Source: Oscillospiraceae bacterium
GTDB taxonomy: Bacteria > Bacillota > Clostridia > Oscillospirales > Acutalibacteraceae
Reading direction: 5' to 3'
Length of the DNA stretch: 9,007 nt
Assembly (NCBI GenBank): GCA_031262125.1
Contig: JAISII010000058.1
Span: 1 to 9,007, forward strand
Shown here in pieces: positions 1 through 6,371 of this stretch (position 1 is the stretch's first letter; the number at the start of each line of letters is the position of its first letter). The position numbers and the translations under genes are program-made. Below the pieces are notes generated by a model. It saw nothing but the letters and a program-made list of their open reading frames with translations, had not been told where the DNA came from and ran no database searches.

Positions 1-1
1 G

Positions 2-967
2 GTAGATGCCTACACCTATAATAACGGGTGGGAGTTTACAAACCACACAAGCATTGTTCGCTGTGCAATTAACGGCACCGAACTTAATATTCAAGCCGAA
101 GGCAAAGTGCCGGGCAGCAGTTTAAACCAATACTCGATGGACGAAAAAGACGGCTTTTTGCGTATTGTAACCTTGGGCGACCATTCTGCCGATATAAACT
201 CCGCCACCCCCGACGCTATTAAAAATACCAGCATTGTCCTCACAGATTCGCAAGAGCAGTCGTCTGCACTTTATGTGCTGAACTCGCAGCTTAAAATTGT
301 GGGCAAAACCAAAAGCGTAGCCGAGGGCGAAGAAATAAAATCGGTGCGGTTCGACGGCGACATTTGCTACTTTGTAACCTTCCGCAACACCGACCCTCTT
401 TACACTGTAGATTTAGCCGACCCGCAAGACCCGCAAATTGTGGGCGAGCTTAAAATCCCCGGGTTCTCGGAATATATGCACCCGTTTGGCAACAACCTGC
501 TGCTGGGCTTGGGGCAAGAGGCGGACATTGACGACGGCAGCACACAGGGCGTTAAGCTGACGATGTTTGACGTTGCCGACAAAACCGATGTAAAGGTTAT
601 TAGTAACTATTTGTTGCCAAAAGACAGTTACTCATTTTTTGCAAACAACCACAAGGGGCTGTTTGTCGATTCTTCCAAACAAATGTTCGGGTTCGAGTAC
701 GGCGTTTATAACGAAGCATATTCCTACCATGGCGAAACTATCTTTTACGGAGTTTATAAGTTTGCAGACGGAGAGTTCAAATGTGCCGCAAGCATTAACC
801 TAACCAAACTTTTAGAAAAATTTGGCAAAGATTTCTATGCTGATTACTCAATTTCTCAAACCCGAGGCTTTTATATAGACGATTATTTTTACATTGTAAA
901 CGGCGACTTGGTTTGCAGCTTTAAGCTTGCCGACTTCTCGCCCGTGCAAACTGTTTTTAACAAATAA
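2..967 (+). CDS. Secreted C-terminal beta-propeller domain protein, 5'-truncated
   Basis: The frame is open from base 2 to the TAA at 965-967, so this is the C-terminal ~321 residues of a longer protein; the in-frame GTG at 107 lies inside the fold and is not a start. The sequence resembles the Beta_propel family (secreted proteins with a C-terminal propeller distantly related to WD40). Blade-like stretches are visible, for example VRFDGDICYFVTFRNTDPLY, then TVDLADPQDPQIVGELKIPG, MHPFGNNLLLGLGQ, and GVKLTMFDVAD. The 'VTF..TDPLY.VDL.DP..P.IVGELKIPG' pattern is characteristic of the family. Members usually carry an N-terminal signal peptide or membrane anchor, which would lie outside the window. 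The enzymatic or binding role of the family is not established. The gene converges on the histidine kinase gene and shares a terminator with it. Family assignment is fairly secure; function is unknown. Confidence 0.85.
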   Translation, partial: VDAYTYNNGWEFTNHTSIVRCAINGTELNIQAEGKVPGSSLNQYSMDEKDGFLRIVTLGDHSADINSATPDAIKNTSIVLTDSQEQSSALYVLNSQLKIVGKTKSVAEGEEIKSVRFDGDICYFVTFRNTDPLYTVDLADPQDPQIVGELKIPGFSEYMHPFGNNLLLGLGQEADIDDGSTQGVKLTMFDVADKTDVKVISNYLLPKDSYSFFANNHKGLFVDSSKQMFGFEYGVYNEAYSYHGETIFYGVYKFADGEFKCAASINLTKLLEKFGKDFYADYSISQTRGFYIDDYFYIVNGDLVCSFKLADFSPVQTVFNK

Positions 968-992
968 TTGTGTTCTATAAATAAATACGGCA

Positions 993-1050
993 ACAAAAAA
1001 ACGGCTCTTAACGGGGGGATTTACCTCTGATAAGAGCTGTTTGTTTTTTA
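993..1050. terminator. Bidirectional rho-independent terminator
   Basis: A stem pairs ACGGCTCTTA (1001-1010) with TAAGAGCTGT (1031-1040), with one G-T pair and flanking A/T extensions. On the plus strand it is followed by TTGTTTTTTA. On the minus strand it is followed by a run of seven T (complement of the A run at 994-1001). It sits between two convergent genes, so it can end both the propeller transcript and the regulator/kinase transcript. The loop is about 20 bases. Confidence 0.8.
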
Positions 1051-1079
1051 TAAAAGCAAATATAAATTTAAGGTTTGAA

Positions 1080-2621
1080 TTATTCAAATTCATCTTTATC
1101 TTTCGGAATCTCAAACCAAAAGGTGCTGCCATTGCCGGGGGCACTGTCCACGCCATAGCTATAGCCGTGCAATTGCAAAACCCGCTTAACTATCGACAGC
1201 CCCAAGCCGGTGCCGCCTATGGTGCGTTTGTGGGTGTCGGATTTATCTACCTTGTAATATCTGTCCCAAATATAGGGCAAGTCGGTGGGGGCAATGCCTT
1301 TGCCATGGTCGGTTACGGCTACCCTTATGCCCGTTGGTGTAAGCGTTTGGCTGACAATAACTGTTTTGTCGTCGCCTGCGTAGTTGATGGCGTTGTTAAT
1401 AAGGTTATACAGCACCTGCGTAATTTTAACTTCGTCGGCGGTTATTGCAACCGACGTATCAAATTCAAAATTTATCACATACCCTTCTTGCTCACGCAAT
1501 TTTGCATAACGCTCCAGCAGCTTTGCAATTGCATCGGTAAGGTTAAAGTCGGTTTTGTTAAGGGTTATTGTACCCGCCTGAAGCTTAGAAATATCCAGCA
1601 AATCGTTAACCAATCGGCTAAGGTAGCTTGCTTCGTCCACTATCAGGCTTATGTTTTCCTCGGTGTTTTCGCCGGGTAAATCCCGCATCATTTCGCCATA
1701 GCCTATAATCATCGTCAGCGGTGTACGTAAATCGTGAGAAATATTGGCTATCAGCTCTTTTTGCAAATTGTCTACCTTTGCAAGTTCGGTTGAGGCTGTG
1801 TTAAGTGTGTCGGCAAGCTCGGTTATTTCTCGGCAGCCTTTGCCCTCAAACCGCACGTTGTAGTTCTGCTTGCCCAGCTCTTTTGCCGCTTTGTTAATTT
1901 GAGAAATCGGTTTAGATAATCTTGACGAAGCATAAAACGCAAACAGCAATGCCGCCAGCAACACCAACGCAGTTATGCAAATAAGCATAAAATGCAGTGT
2001 GTCAATAACGCTTGTAACAGGCGTTATTGCCGAGGTTAACATCAGCATCCATTCTATGTTGCCGGTGTGGGCGTTTTCGTTGGTTTCTGCTGTTTTTTCG
2101 TCTGCGTTAAGCTGCAAAACAGCACAATAAACAATTTCTTCTGCGTTGCCGCCACGCTCAAATTTGGGCTGCATCTCAAAGCCGTCAAAGCTGTATTCGT
2201 TGGGCTCTTCAATTTGCTTAAACAACGTCAATGTGCCGCCGTTTTTTTTGCAATATTCATAATAGCGAGTCATTTCGGAGCTGTCGCTGTAGTTTCTCGC
2301 CCATACCACGCTGTCGCCTTGCTTAACCGCTTGCAAATATTCTCGGCTTTGCGGGTCGTAAACAATAACCCGTGTGTCGCTTTGGTCATATATCCCGGTA
2401 AGGTACTCCTGCAAATCGCTGCTGAAAATATTGTCGGTTATGCTGCTTGCATAGCCCTTTATTTGCTCGGTTTTAATGTGTTTATAAAAGCTCTCTAAAA
2501 ACACGGTTTGGAACACCCAAACCAGCCCTAAAATCAGCAACACCAAAAATATAAAAAAGGCAGCTATCTTAAACTTTAGCGGCGGCAATTTTTTTGTTTT
2601 GTTTTTTGTTTTATTCTTCAT
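1080..2621 (-). CDS. Membrane-bound HAMP sensor histidine kinase
   Basis: Sensor kinase that autophosphorylates on histidine and passes the phosphate to the response regulator encoded just upstream. From the chosen start it has 513 residues: a basic N-terminus, TM1 (about 18-41), an extracytoplasmic domain (about 42-208), TM2 (about 209-231), HAMP (about 232-283), a HisKA dimerisation helix with the phospho-accepting H296 in NISHDLRTP, then a HATPase domain with N-box NLINNAINY (406-414), G1 DHGKGIA (438-444), F-box YIWDRYYK and G2 GGTGLGLS (469-476). All catalytic motifs look intact. The frame extends upstream to 2732 and overlaps the regulator, but the ATG at 2621 is preferred: it begins the usual Lys-rich N-terminus and has an AGGCGG about 10 bases upstream. 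The sensed signal cannot be read from the sequence; no transporter or other target gene lies next to it. Confidence 0.92.
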   Translation of the reverse strand: MKNKTKNKTKKLPPLKFKIAAFFIFLVLLILGLVWVFQTVFLESFYKHIKTEQIKGYASSITDNIFSSDLQEYLTGIYDQSDTRVIVYDPQSREYLQAVKQGDSVVWARNYSDSSEMTRYYEYCKKNGGTLTLFKQIEEPNEYSFDGFEMQPKFERGGNAEEIVYCAVLQLNADEKTAETNENAHTGNIEWMLMLTSAITPVTSVIDTLHFMLICITALVLLAALLFAFYASSRLSKPISQINKAAKELGKQNYNVRFEGKGCREITELADTLNTASTELAKVDNLQKELIANISHDLRTPLTMIIGYGEMMRDLPGENTEENISLIVDEASYLSRLVNDLLDISKLQAGTITLNKTDFNLTDAIAKLLERYAKLREQEGYVINFEFDTSVAITADEVKITQVLYNLINNAINYAGDDKTVIVSQTLTPTGIRVAVTDHGKGIAPTDLPYIWDRYYKVDKSDTHKRTIGGTGLGLSIVKRVLQLHGYSYGVDSAPGNGSTFWFEIPKDKDEFE

Positions 2622-2682
2622 TTTTTTAAAACCGCCTAATTTTTGCAGTATCTGTTGCTTTTTATTTAAACTAATACTAATA

Positions 2683-3363
2683 TCAAACAGCAATTTCATC
2701 AAAGCGGTAGCCAACGCCACGCAAGGTAACAATCAACTTGCCGTGCCTGCCAATATCTTTCCTCAACAACTTAATATGGGTGTCCAGCGTGCGGTCGTCG
2801 CCAAAAAAGTCATAGCCCCACACCTTGCTTATCAGCGTTTCTCGGGTTAGGGCTCTGCCCTTGTTTGCAACCAAATAACACAGCAGCTCATACTCCTTTG
2901 GGGTCAGCTCGGCACGTGTGCCGTCGGTGGTAACAATGCGTGCGGTGTAGTTAATCTCCAGCCCGTCAAAGCTGTAAATGTCGGCTTCCGGTGCGGCTGC
3001 GGCTGCCCCACGTTTTAGCACGGCAGCAATCCTGAGCATAAGCTCTTTTGGAGAAAACGGCTTTACAACATAGTCGTCTACGCCCAATTCGAACCCGTTA
3101 ATTTTGTCATATTCTTCGCCCCTTGCCGAGAGCATAATTATCGGTGTGTTTTTCGTTTTGCGAATAACCCGGCAAGCCGAAAATCCGTCAAGCTCCGGCA
3201 TCATAACGTCCATAATAATAATGTCAAAATCTTCGTTTTTAGTTTTATTAATTGCTTCAATGCCGTTGGCAGCTTCTTTTACTTCATAGCCTTCAAACTC
3301 GGCATATTTTTTTATAATTTCTCTTATTCTCTGCTCGTCGTCCACTACTAAAATTTTTGTCAT
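2683..3363 (-). CDS. OmpR/PhoB-family response regulator
   Basis: Cytoplasmic transcription factor, 226 residues, the usual length for the family. The receiver domain (about 1-115) has the acidic pocket D8/D9, phospho-acceptor D52 in IIMDVMMPE, conserved S79 in MLSAR and K101 in VVKPF. After an alanine-rich linker comes a winged-helix DNA-binding domain (about 128-222) with LTPKEYELLCYL, ALTRETLISKVWG, the recognition-helix region RTLDTHIKLLRKDI and the terminal VTLRGVGYRF hairpin. The ATG at 3363 has an AAAGGT about 11 bases upstream. It is the first gene of a two-gene operon; the kinase start lies 61 bases after its stop. Targets are unknown; autoregulation is common in this family but cannot be shown here. 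Confidence 0.95.
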   Translation of the reverse strand: MTKILVVDDEQRIREIIKKYAEFEGYEVKEAANGIEAINKTKNEDFDIIIMDVMMPELDGFSACRVIRKTKNTPIIMLSARGEEYDKINGFELGVDDYVVKPFSPKELMLRIAAVLKRGAAAAAPEADIYSFDGLEINYTARIVTTDGTRAELTPKEYELLCYLVANKGRALTRETLISKVWGYDFFGDDRTLDTHIKLLRKDIGRHGKLIVTLRGVGYRFDEIAV

Positions 3364-3389
3364 TTTTATAACCGACCTTTCTTTAAAAT

Positions 3390-3417
3390 CTAACTTCTAA
3401 CCTCTAACATCTTAACT
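3390..3417. repeat. Degenerate heptanucleotide tract (CTAACNT type)
   Basis: Four consecutive seven-base units, CTAACTT, CTAACCT, CTAACAT and CTTAACT, lie in the leader just upstream of the response regulator. The period is exactly seven and each unit starts with CT. It is one of six such tracts in this window, all in intergenic DNA. Confidence 0.65.
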
Positions 3418-3446
3418 CTGAATTGTGATAAAATTATGTTTGCCTG

Positions 3447-3475
3447 TTGAAATAAACATAAAAATGCAGTATAAT
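3447..3475 (+). promoter_or_regulatory. Sigma-A-type promoter toward fumarase alpha
   Basis: TTGAAA (3447-3452), a 17-base spacer and a perfect TATAAT (3470-3475) make a near-consensus housekeeping promoter on the plus strand. It predicts a start near 3482 and an untranslated leader of about 215 bases before the alpha subunit. No other good plus-strand promoter is visible in the gap. The -10 overlaps a TATACT on the minus strand that could belong to a divergent regulator promoter, but its -35 is poor. Confidence 0.65.
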
Positions 3476-3511
3476 TAACAGCAGAAATCAAAAAAACCCT
3501 AAAATACTGCA
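3465..3511. promoter_or_regulatory. Operator-like inverted repeat over promoter
   Basis: TGCAGTAT (3465-3472) and ATACTGCA (3504-3511) are exact inverted copies. The left arm overlaps the -10 of the alpha promoter and the right arm lies just beyond the predicted start. A dimeric repressor could bind such arms. No candidate regulator is known, and an 8-base match in AT-rich DNA may be chance. Confidence 0.3.
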
Positions 3512-3531
3512 AAATTTACCATAATAAGGCA

Positions 3532-3559
3532 GAATTTTATGTTTGAATAAAATTCAAAC
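3532..3559. other. Two overlapping, mutually exclusive palindromes
   Basis: GAATTTTAT/ATAAAATTC (3532-3540 and 3547-3555) and GTTTGAAT/ATTCAAAC (3541-3548 and 3552-3559) share bases, so only one hairpin can form at a time. They lie in the alpha leader RNA. The role is unknown; both stems are AT-rich and weak. Confidence 0.35.
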
Positions 3560-3577
3560 TTAAAATTATTTATTCGC

Positions 3578-3606
3578 CGTGCAGTTCTGCCTGCGGCAGA
3601 CGCACG
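3578..3606 (+). other. GC-rich leader hairpin
   Basis: TCTGCC (3586-3591) and GGCAGA (3595-3600) form a perfect stem around a TGC loop. CGTGC (3578-3582) pairs with GCACG (3602-3606) to extend it past a small internal loop. It lies in the predicted leader of fumarase alpha and is not followed by a T run, so it is not a classical terminator. Confidence 0.55.
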
Positions 3607-3623
3607 ATGCGTAATTTATGACA

Positions 3624-3687
3624 CATTAGCTTTCGGCTCACAGGGCTTTGTGTAATTTATATGTTTTTGTGAGCTGAAAGGCTAATG
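3624..3687 (+). promoter_or_regulatory. Long leader hairpin covering the alpha ribosome site
   Basis: CATTAGCTTTCGGCTCACA (3624-3642) pairs with TGTGAGCTGAAAGGCTAATG (3668-3687) over about 19 pairs with one G-U pair and one bulged G; the loop is 25 bases. The right arm contains AAAGG (3677-3681), the only Shine-Dalgarno-like sequence before the alpha gene, and the alternative ATG at 3685. In RNA this would hide the ribosome site, so translational control is plausible. No T run follows. It matches no riboswitch class I recognise. Confidence 0.5.
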
Positions 3688-3699
3688 GTCATAAAAATA

Positions 3700-4548
3700 A
3701 TGAAAACTATAAACTCAACAACAATAACCCAAAAGGTTAAAGAACTTTTTTTAAACCTGAACTATAACATCCCCGACGATATTACCTGTGCATTGCAGCA
3801 CGGGCTTGAAGCCGAGGAACTGCCGCTGCCAAAAAATGTTTTAACCCAGCTGCTGCAAAACAACCAAATTGCCGCCCAAGAGCAAGTGCCCATTTGCCAA
3901 GACACGGGAATGGCAGTGCTTTTTGTAGAATATGGGCAAAATGTTACGGTGCAGGGCGACAGTTTTAGCAACGCACTAAACGACGGTGTACGCCTTGCCT
4001 ATAAGGACGGCTATTTGCGTAAAAGCGTTGTTGCCGACCCTATTTTCGGCAGAGTTAACACCGACGACAACACGCCGTGCATTGTGCATACCGATATTGT
4101 ACCCGGTGAGCAAATTAAAATTACAGCCGCCGCAAAAGGTTTTGGCAGCGAAAATATGTCGTGCCTTAAAATGCTTACGCCGTCTGCCGGGTTGGACGGG
4201 GTAAAAGATTATATTTTAGGTGCGGTTAAAGCCGCAGGCCCCAACCCCTGCCCGCCCATAGTTGTGGGCGTCGGCATTGGCGGAGATATGGAAAAAGCCG
4301 CAATTCTTGCAAAAAAAGCGACTTTGCGTGGGGTAGCCACCCCCAACCAGAATGAAAATTATAGCCAACTGGAAGCCGAACTGCTAACCGAAATCAACAA
4401 ATTTAACATAGGTCCTGCGGGGCTTGGCGGCAAAACAACCGCCCTGTGCGTAAATATTGAAGCATACCCCACCCATATTGCAGGGCTGCCAGTTGCGGTT
4501 AATATTTGCTGCCATGCTTGCAGGCATGGAGAAGTTGTGATTAGTTGA
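3700..4548 (+). CDS. Class I fumarate hydratase, alpha subunit
   Basis: Catalytic iron-sulfur half of an oxygen-sensitive fumarase (or a related hydro-lyase such as L(+)-tartrate dehydratase), interconverting fumarate and malate in the cytoplasm together with the beta subunit. The 282-residue protein matches the N-terminal part of FumA and TtdA-type subunits. Likely [4Fe-4S] ligands by comparison with FumA are C66 (PICQDTG), C184 (PNPCPP) and C271 (VNICCHACRH). Other family marks are the GFGSENMS segment, IVVGVGIGG, and a GLGGKTTA...YPTHIAGLPVAVN block near the end. The ATG at 3700 is preferred over the ATG at 3685, because it gives the usual N-terminus (MKTINSTTITQKVKEL) and because AAAGG is only three bases from 3685; even so the ribosome site for 3700 is poor. 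Oddity: the beta partner is not downstream but 1.3 kb away on the other strand. Substrate choice between fumarate and tartrate cannot be settled from sequence alone. Confidence 0.93.
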   Translation: MKTINSTTITQKVKELFLNLNYNIPDDITCALQHGLEAEELPLPKNVLTQLLQNNQIAAQEQVPICQDTGMAVLFVEYGQNVTVQGDSFSNALNDGVRLAYKDGYLRKSVVADPIFGRVNTDDNTPCIVHTDIVPGEQIKITAAAKGFGSENMSCLKMLTPSAGLDGVKDYILGAVKAAGPNPCPPIVVGVGIGGDMEKAAILAKKATLRGVATPNQNENYSQLEAELLTEINKFNIGPAGLGGKTTALCVNIEAYPTHIAGLPVAVNICCHACRHGEVVIS

Positions 4549-4690
4549 TAATTTTAGGTTTTTAATAAAAATAAAAATTTTTATTTTAAAGACGTGGGGA
4601 AATAATTATTAGTTGATAATTTTAGGTTTTTAATAAAAATAAAAATTTTTTTAAAGGCAGGAGAAGTTGTTATTGGGTGATTTTTATTTT
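4523..4690 (+). repeat. Degenerate tandem repeat, about 67 bp, arising in the alpha 3' end
   Basis: A 43-base block is present twice, identically, at 4540-4582 and 4608-4650 (offset 68). A third partial unit at 4656-4685 resembles 4523-4552. The first unit begins inside the last codons of fumarase alpha and includes its TGA stop, so the spacer looks like copies of the gene's own 3' end plus flank. Each unit carries an AT stretch; AAAATAAAAA/TTTTTATTTT at 4568-4587 is a perfect 20-base palindrome and might act as a weak terminator. Confidence 0.8.
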
Positions 4691-4708
4691 TTATAAACCA
4701 CCCCGTCA

Positions 4709-4827
4709 CGTCGCAACACGCCCTTTTGAGCTTGTTTTTGTGCAAGCACAAAAACTACGCTTTTCGGTTGGTTTCTCCTCTTTGCAAAATGAAACATTTT
4801 GCAAGAAGCGGCTATGCCGCTATATCT
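4709..4827 (+). repeat. Multi-palindrome repeat, left copy
   Basis: This 119-base element is present in inverted orientation at 6532-6652 with only about ten differences. It contains several small palindromes in series: GTTTTTGTGC/GCACAAAAAC, TGCAAAATG/CATTTTGCA and GCGGC/GCCGC. The end abuts a heptad tract. There is no coding sequence in it. It is best described as a non-coding dispersed repeat of a REP/MITE-like kind; no transposase is linked to it. Confidence 0.85.
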
Positions 4828-4859
4828 TGCTTCTTGTGTCTTGCATCTTGCTCCTTGCA
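4825..4859. repeat. Degenerate heptanucleotide tract (TCTTGCN type)
   Basis: Five seven-base units in exact register: TCTTGCT, TCTTGTG, TCTTGCA, TCTTGCT and CCTTGCA. The tract begins in the last bases of the left multi-palindrome repeat. Its inverted relative (GCAAGAG type) lies at 6372-6392. The spacer from here to the stop codon at 4898 shows no clear terminator on the minus strand. Confidence 0.75.
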
Positions 4860-4897
4860 GCGGAGGGGAATATTTTCTCTTTCCGAGGCTTTGAACT

Positions 4898-5194
4898 TTA
4901 CACAGCTTTTTTTGTTGCTTTCTTAAATATTAAACCCACCGCCCAAATTGCCGCACCTAAAAACAAAACACATATGCCCAAAAAGGCATCATCGGCAACG
5001 ACAGAGGGGTTTTGCAATTCTACAAACGGCTCTCCTGCAAACATTGCGGCAAAGCCGTCAACTGTCCACATCAACGCTGCACCGCTGTACATAAGTGCAA
5101 GCAAACCCAACCGCAACTTTTCGGCTGTTTTTTGCTTTGCAAACCTAAAAACAATTGTAACTGTTGCCGCCAAAGCTGTTAAAATCAAGGTCAT
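4898..5194 (-). CDS. Small membrane protein of unknown function (second of a pair)
   Basis: I do not recognise the family. The 98-residue product has three hydrophobic segments: about 1-17, about 28-54 (LGLLALMYSGAALMWTVDGF) and about 70-90 (FLGICVLFLGAAIWAVGLIF), with a Lys-rich C-terminal tail, so it is a predicted inner-membrane protein. Its ATG overlaps the stop of the preceding gene in an ATGA arrangement and GAGGGGG lies 7 bases upstream, so translation is probably coupled to that gene and the two products probably work together. It is in the same orientation as, and downstream of, fumarase beta. Any link to fumarate metabolism is only by position. Confidence 0.75.
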   Translation of the reverse strand: MTLILTALAATVTIVFRFAKQKTAEKLRLGLLALMYSGAALMWTVDGFAAMFAGEPFVELQNPSVVADDAFLGICVLFLGAAIWAVGLIFKKATKKAV

Positions 5195-5646
5195 TGGTTA
5201 GCCCCCTCTTTTTGCTTGCAAAGAGCGGCTTTAACCCAACTAATATTGTCGGCGGCAATTGCCATGCCCGCCCAAACCAATGTTACCAGCACAGCCATTG
5301 CCACTCCCGAGGTTGCAATTTCGTACAGCATTGCGGCAGTGTCGGCAGGGTTTGCTGCTGCCGTTAAAAACGGCGGCCAAAACACAACCTCGCCGTGCCA
5401 AACGTGTTCTAAAAACAGCAACGCAGTGCCGCCCCAAAGCATAGCATTTAGCCAACCAAGCTTTTTGCTTATGCTTATTTTTTCGCCAGAATGTGTTTTT
5501 GTTCGTGCTTTTTGCTCTGTATTTGTTTGAGCATTTGCACCACCGCAAGCCAAAGCTTCTGCTTGCAGCTTTGCTGCCTTGTCGGCTCTTTTTTTAACAA
5601 TCGCAACTACCACGGCCTCCGCCGCAGGAACAACAAAACAAGCCAT
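5191..5646 (-). CDS. Small membrane protein of unknown function (first of a pair)
   Basis: 151 residues from the ATG at 5646, chosen because AGGAG stands 7 bases upstream; the open frame further upstream runs through repeat DNA. A short hydrophobic N-terminus (MACFVVPAAEAVVVAIV) is followed by a charged linker (about 18-61), then two membrane spans (about 63-82 and 112-132). Between them are the residues HVWHGEVVFWPPF, with two His and two Trp near the membrane face, and an acidic loop. I do not know the family and assign no function. It overlaps the next gene by four bases (ATGA). The His/Trp-rich segment could bind a metal or cofactor, but nothing in the sequence proves it. Confidence 0.78.
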   Translation of the reverse strand: MACFVVPAAEAVVVAIVKKRADKAAKLQAEALACGGANAQTNTEQKARTKTHSGEKISISKKLGWLNAMLWGGTALLFLEHVWHGEVVFWPPFLTAAANPADTAAMLYEIATSGVAMAVLVTLVWAGMAIAADNISWVKAALCKQKEGANQ

Positions 5647-5670
5647 AATTATTCTCCTTTTTAATAAATT

Positions 5671-5698
5671 AGAAATTATAATGCAGAATGCAGAAATA
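5671..5698. repeat. Degenerate heptanucleotide tract (AGAATGC type)
   Basis: Four seven-base units: AGAAATT, ATAATGC, AGAATGC and AGAAATA, just upstream of the ribosome site of the small membrane protein gene. Part of it forms the left arm of an 18-base perfect inverted repeat. Confidence 0.55.
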
Positions 5699-5799
5699 GC
5701 GTTTAATAAAATCCGCACAAACAATTTGGTTCAACCTAAATAAATTAACATTTTAGTTTGAACAAAGCAGCTTGCAACTAAATTTCTGCATTCTGCATT
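5680..5799. repeat. Nested inverted-repeat element, 120 bp
   Basis: Outer arms AATGCAGAATGCAGAAAT (5680-5697) and ATTTCTGCATTCTGCATT (5782-5799) are a perfect 18-base inverted repeat. Inside, GTTCAACCTAAA (5729-5740) and TTTAGTTTGAAC (5752-5763) match at 11 of 12 positions. The element fills most of the gap between fumarase beta and the small membrane protein genes. It has the shape of a MITE or of a long transcribed hairpin; no clean target-site duplication is visible. Confidence 0.65.
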
Positions 5800-5818
5800 C
5801 TTATTTCTTATCTCTCAT
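5784..5818. repeat. Degenerate heptanucleotide tract (TTCTGCA type)
   Basis: Five seven-base units in register: TTCTGCA twice, TTCTTAT twice, then CTCTCAT. The last units run through the stop codon and final codons of fumarase beta, so the tract and the gene end overlap. Confidence 0.65.
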
Positions 5819-6332
5819 AAACATTCCCGCCAAAACTGTCTATTGCCACAATACACGGGAACTCCTCAACATAATACCGCCGCACGGCTTCGGTACCCAA
5901 ATCCTCATAACAGAGGATTTCTTCTTTTTTTATTGCTTTGGCAATTAACGCCGCTGCACCGCCAACCGCCGCAAAATAAACCGCACCGTTTTTAACCATT
6001 GCACCCACAACCTCGGGGCTGCGTGTGCCTTTGCCTATCATACCTTTAAGCCCTAAGTCAAGCAGTGCCGGGGTGTATTTGTCCATTCGGTAGCTTGAGG
6101 TTGGACCCGCAGGACCTGTTATATGCCCCGGTTTTGCGGGGGCAGGCCCAACGTAGTAAATCGTTTCGTCCTTTATATTCACGGGGAGCGGCTCTCCCTT
6201 TTGCAAAGCTTCATAAAACCGCTTATGTGCGGCATCTCGCCCTGTTATAAGCCAGCCGGTAAGCAGCACGCTGTCGCCTGCATGCAGGGCTTCTATATCT
6301 TCCTTTTTCAAAGGTAAATTAATTTTTTTCAT
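5808..6332 (-). CDS. Class I fumarate hydratase, beta subunit
   Basis: Partner of the alpha subunit at 3700-4548; together they form the iron-sulfur fumarase/tartrate dehydratase-type hydro-lyase. The 174-residue protein matches the C-terminal domain of FumA and TtdB-type subunits: DSVLLTGWLITGRDAAHKR (20-38), YYVGPAPAKPGHITGPAGPT (59-78), MIGKGTRS (98-105), an Ala/Gly-rich GAVYFAAVGGAAALIA stretch and EEFPCIVAIDSFGGN (156-170). The ATG at 6332 is chosen because it gives the family N-terminus and GGAG lies four bases upstream; the frame runs back to 6389 into heptad repeat DNA and that extension is not credible. The gene reads toward alpha instead of following it, and two small membrane protein genes follow it. 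No strong promoter is visible just upstream, where the DNA is palindrome-rich. Confidence 0.93.
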   Translation of the reverse strand: MKKINLPLKKEDIEALHAGDSVLLTGWLITGRDAAHKRFYEALQKGEPLPVNIKDETIYYVGPAPAKPGHITGPAGPTSSYRMDKYTPALLDLGLKGMIGKGTRSPEVVGAMVKNGAVYFAAVGGAAALIAKAIKKEEILCYEDLGTEAVRRYYVEEFPCIVAIDSFGGNVYER

Positions 6333-6371
6333 AAAACTCCTATACTCCCCCTGTCCTTCAACGAGCATGAC

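Noticed and set aside
107..109. GTG as the start of the beta-propeller gene
   Set aside because: The frame is open and continues the same protein fold upstream to base 2; the gene is simply cut by the window edge.
1041..1679. Plus-strand 212-residue open frame antisense to the kinase
   Set aside because: It is the mirror of the kinase ATPase domain; the minus-strand reading has every catalytic motif.
2622..2732. N-terminal extension of the histidine kinase overlapping the response regulator
   Set aside because: The extra residues overlap regulator coding sequence, the upstream starts have no ribosome site, and the start at 2621 gives a normal cytoplasmic N-terminus before TM1.
4677..5201. 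Plus-strand 174-residue open frame over the left repeat and the membrane protein gene
   Set aside because: It has no recognisable ribosome site, is translated from palindromic repeat DNA and then runs antisense to a well-supported gene.
5216..5530. Plus-strand open frame antisense to the small membrane protein gene
   Set aside because: The minus-strand gene has a strong ribosome site and a four-base overlap with its neighbour; the plus-strand frame has neither.
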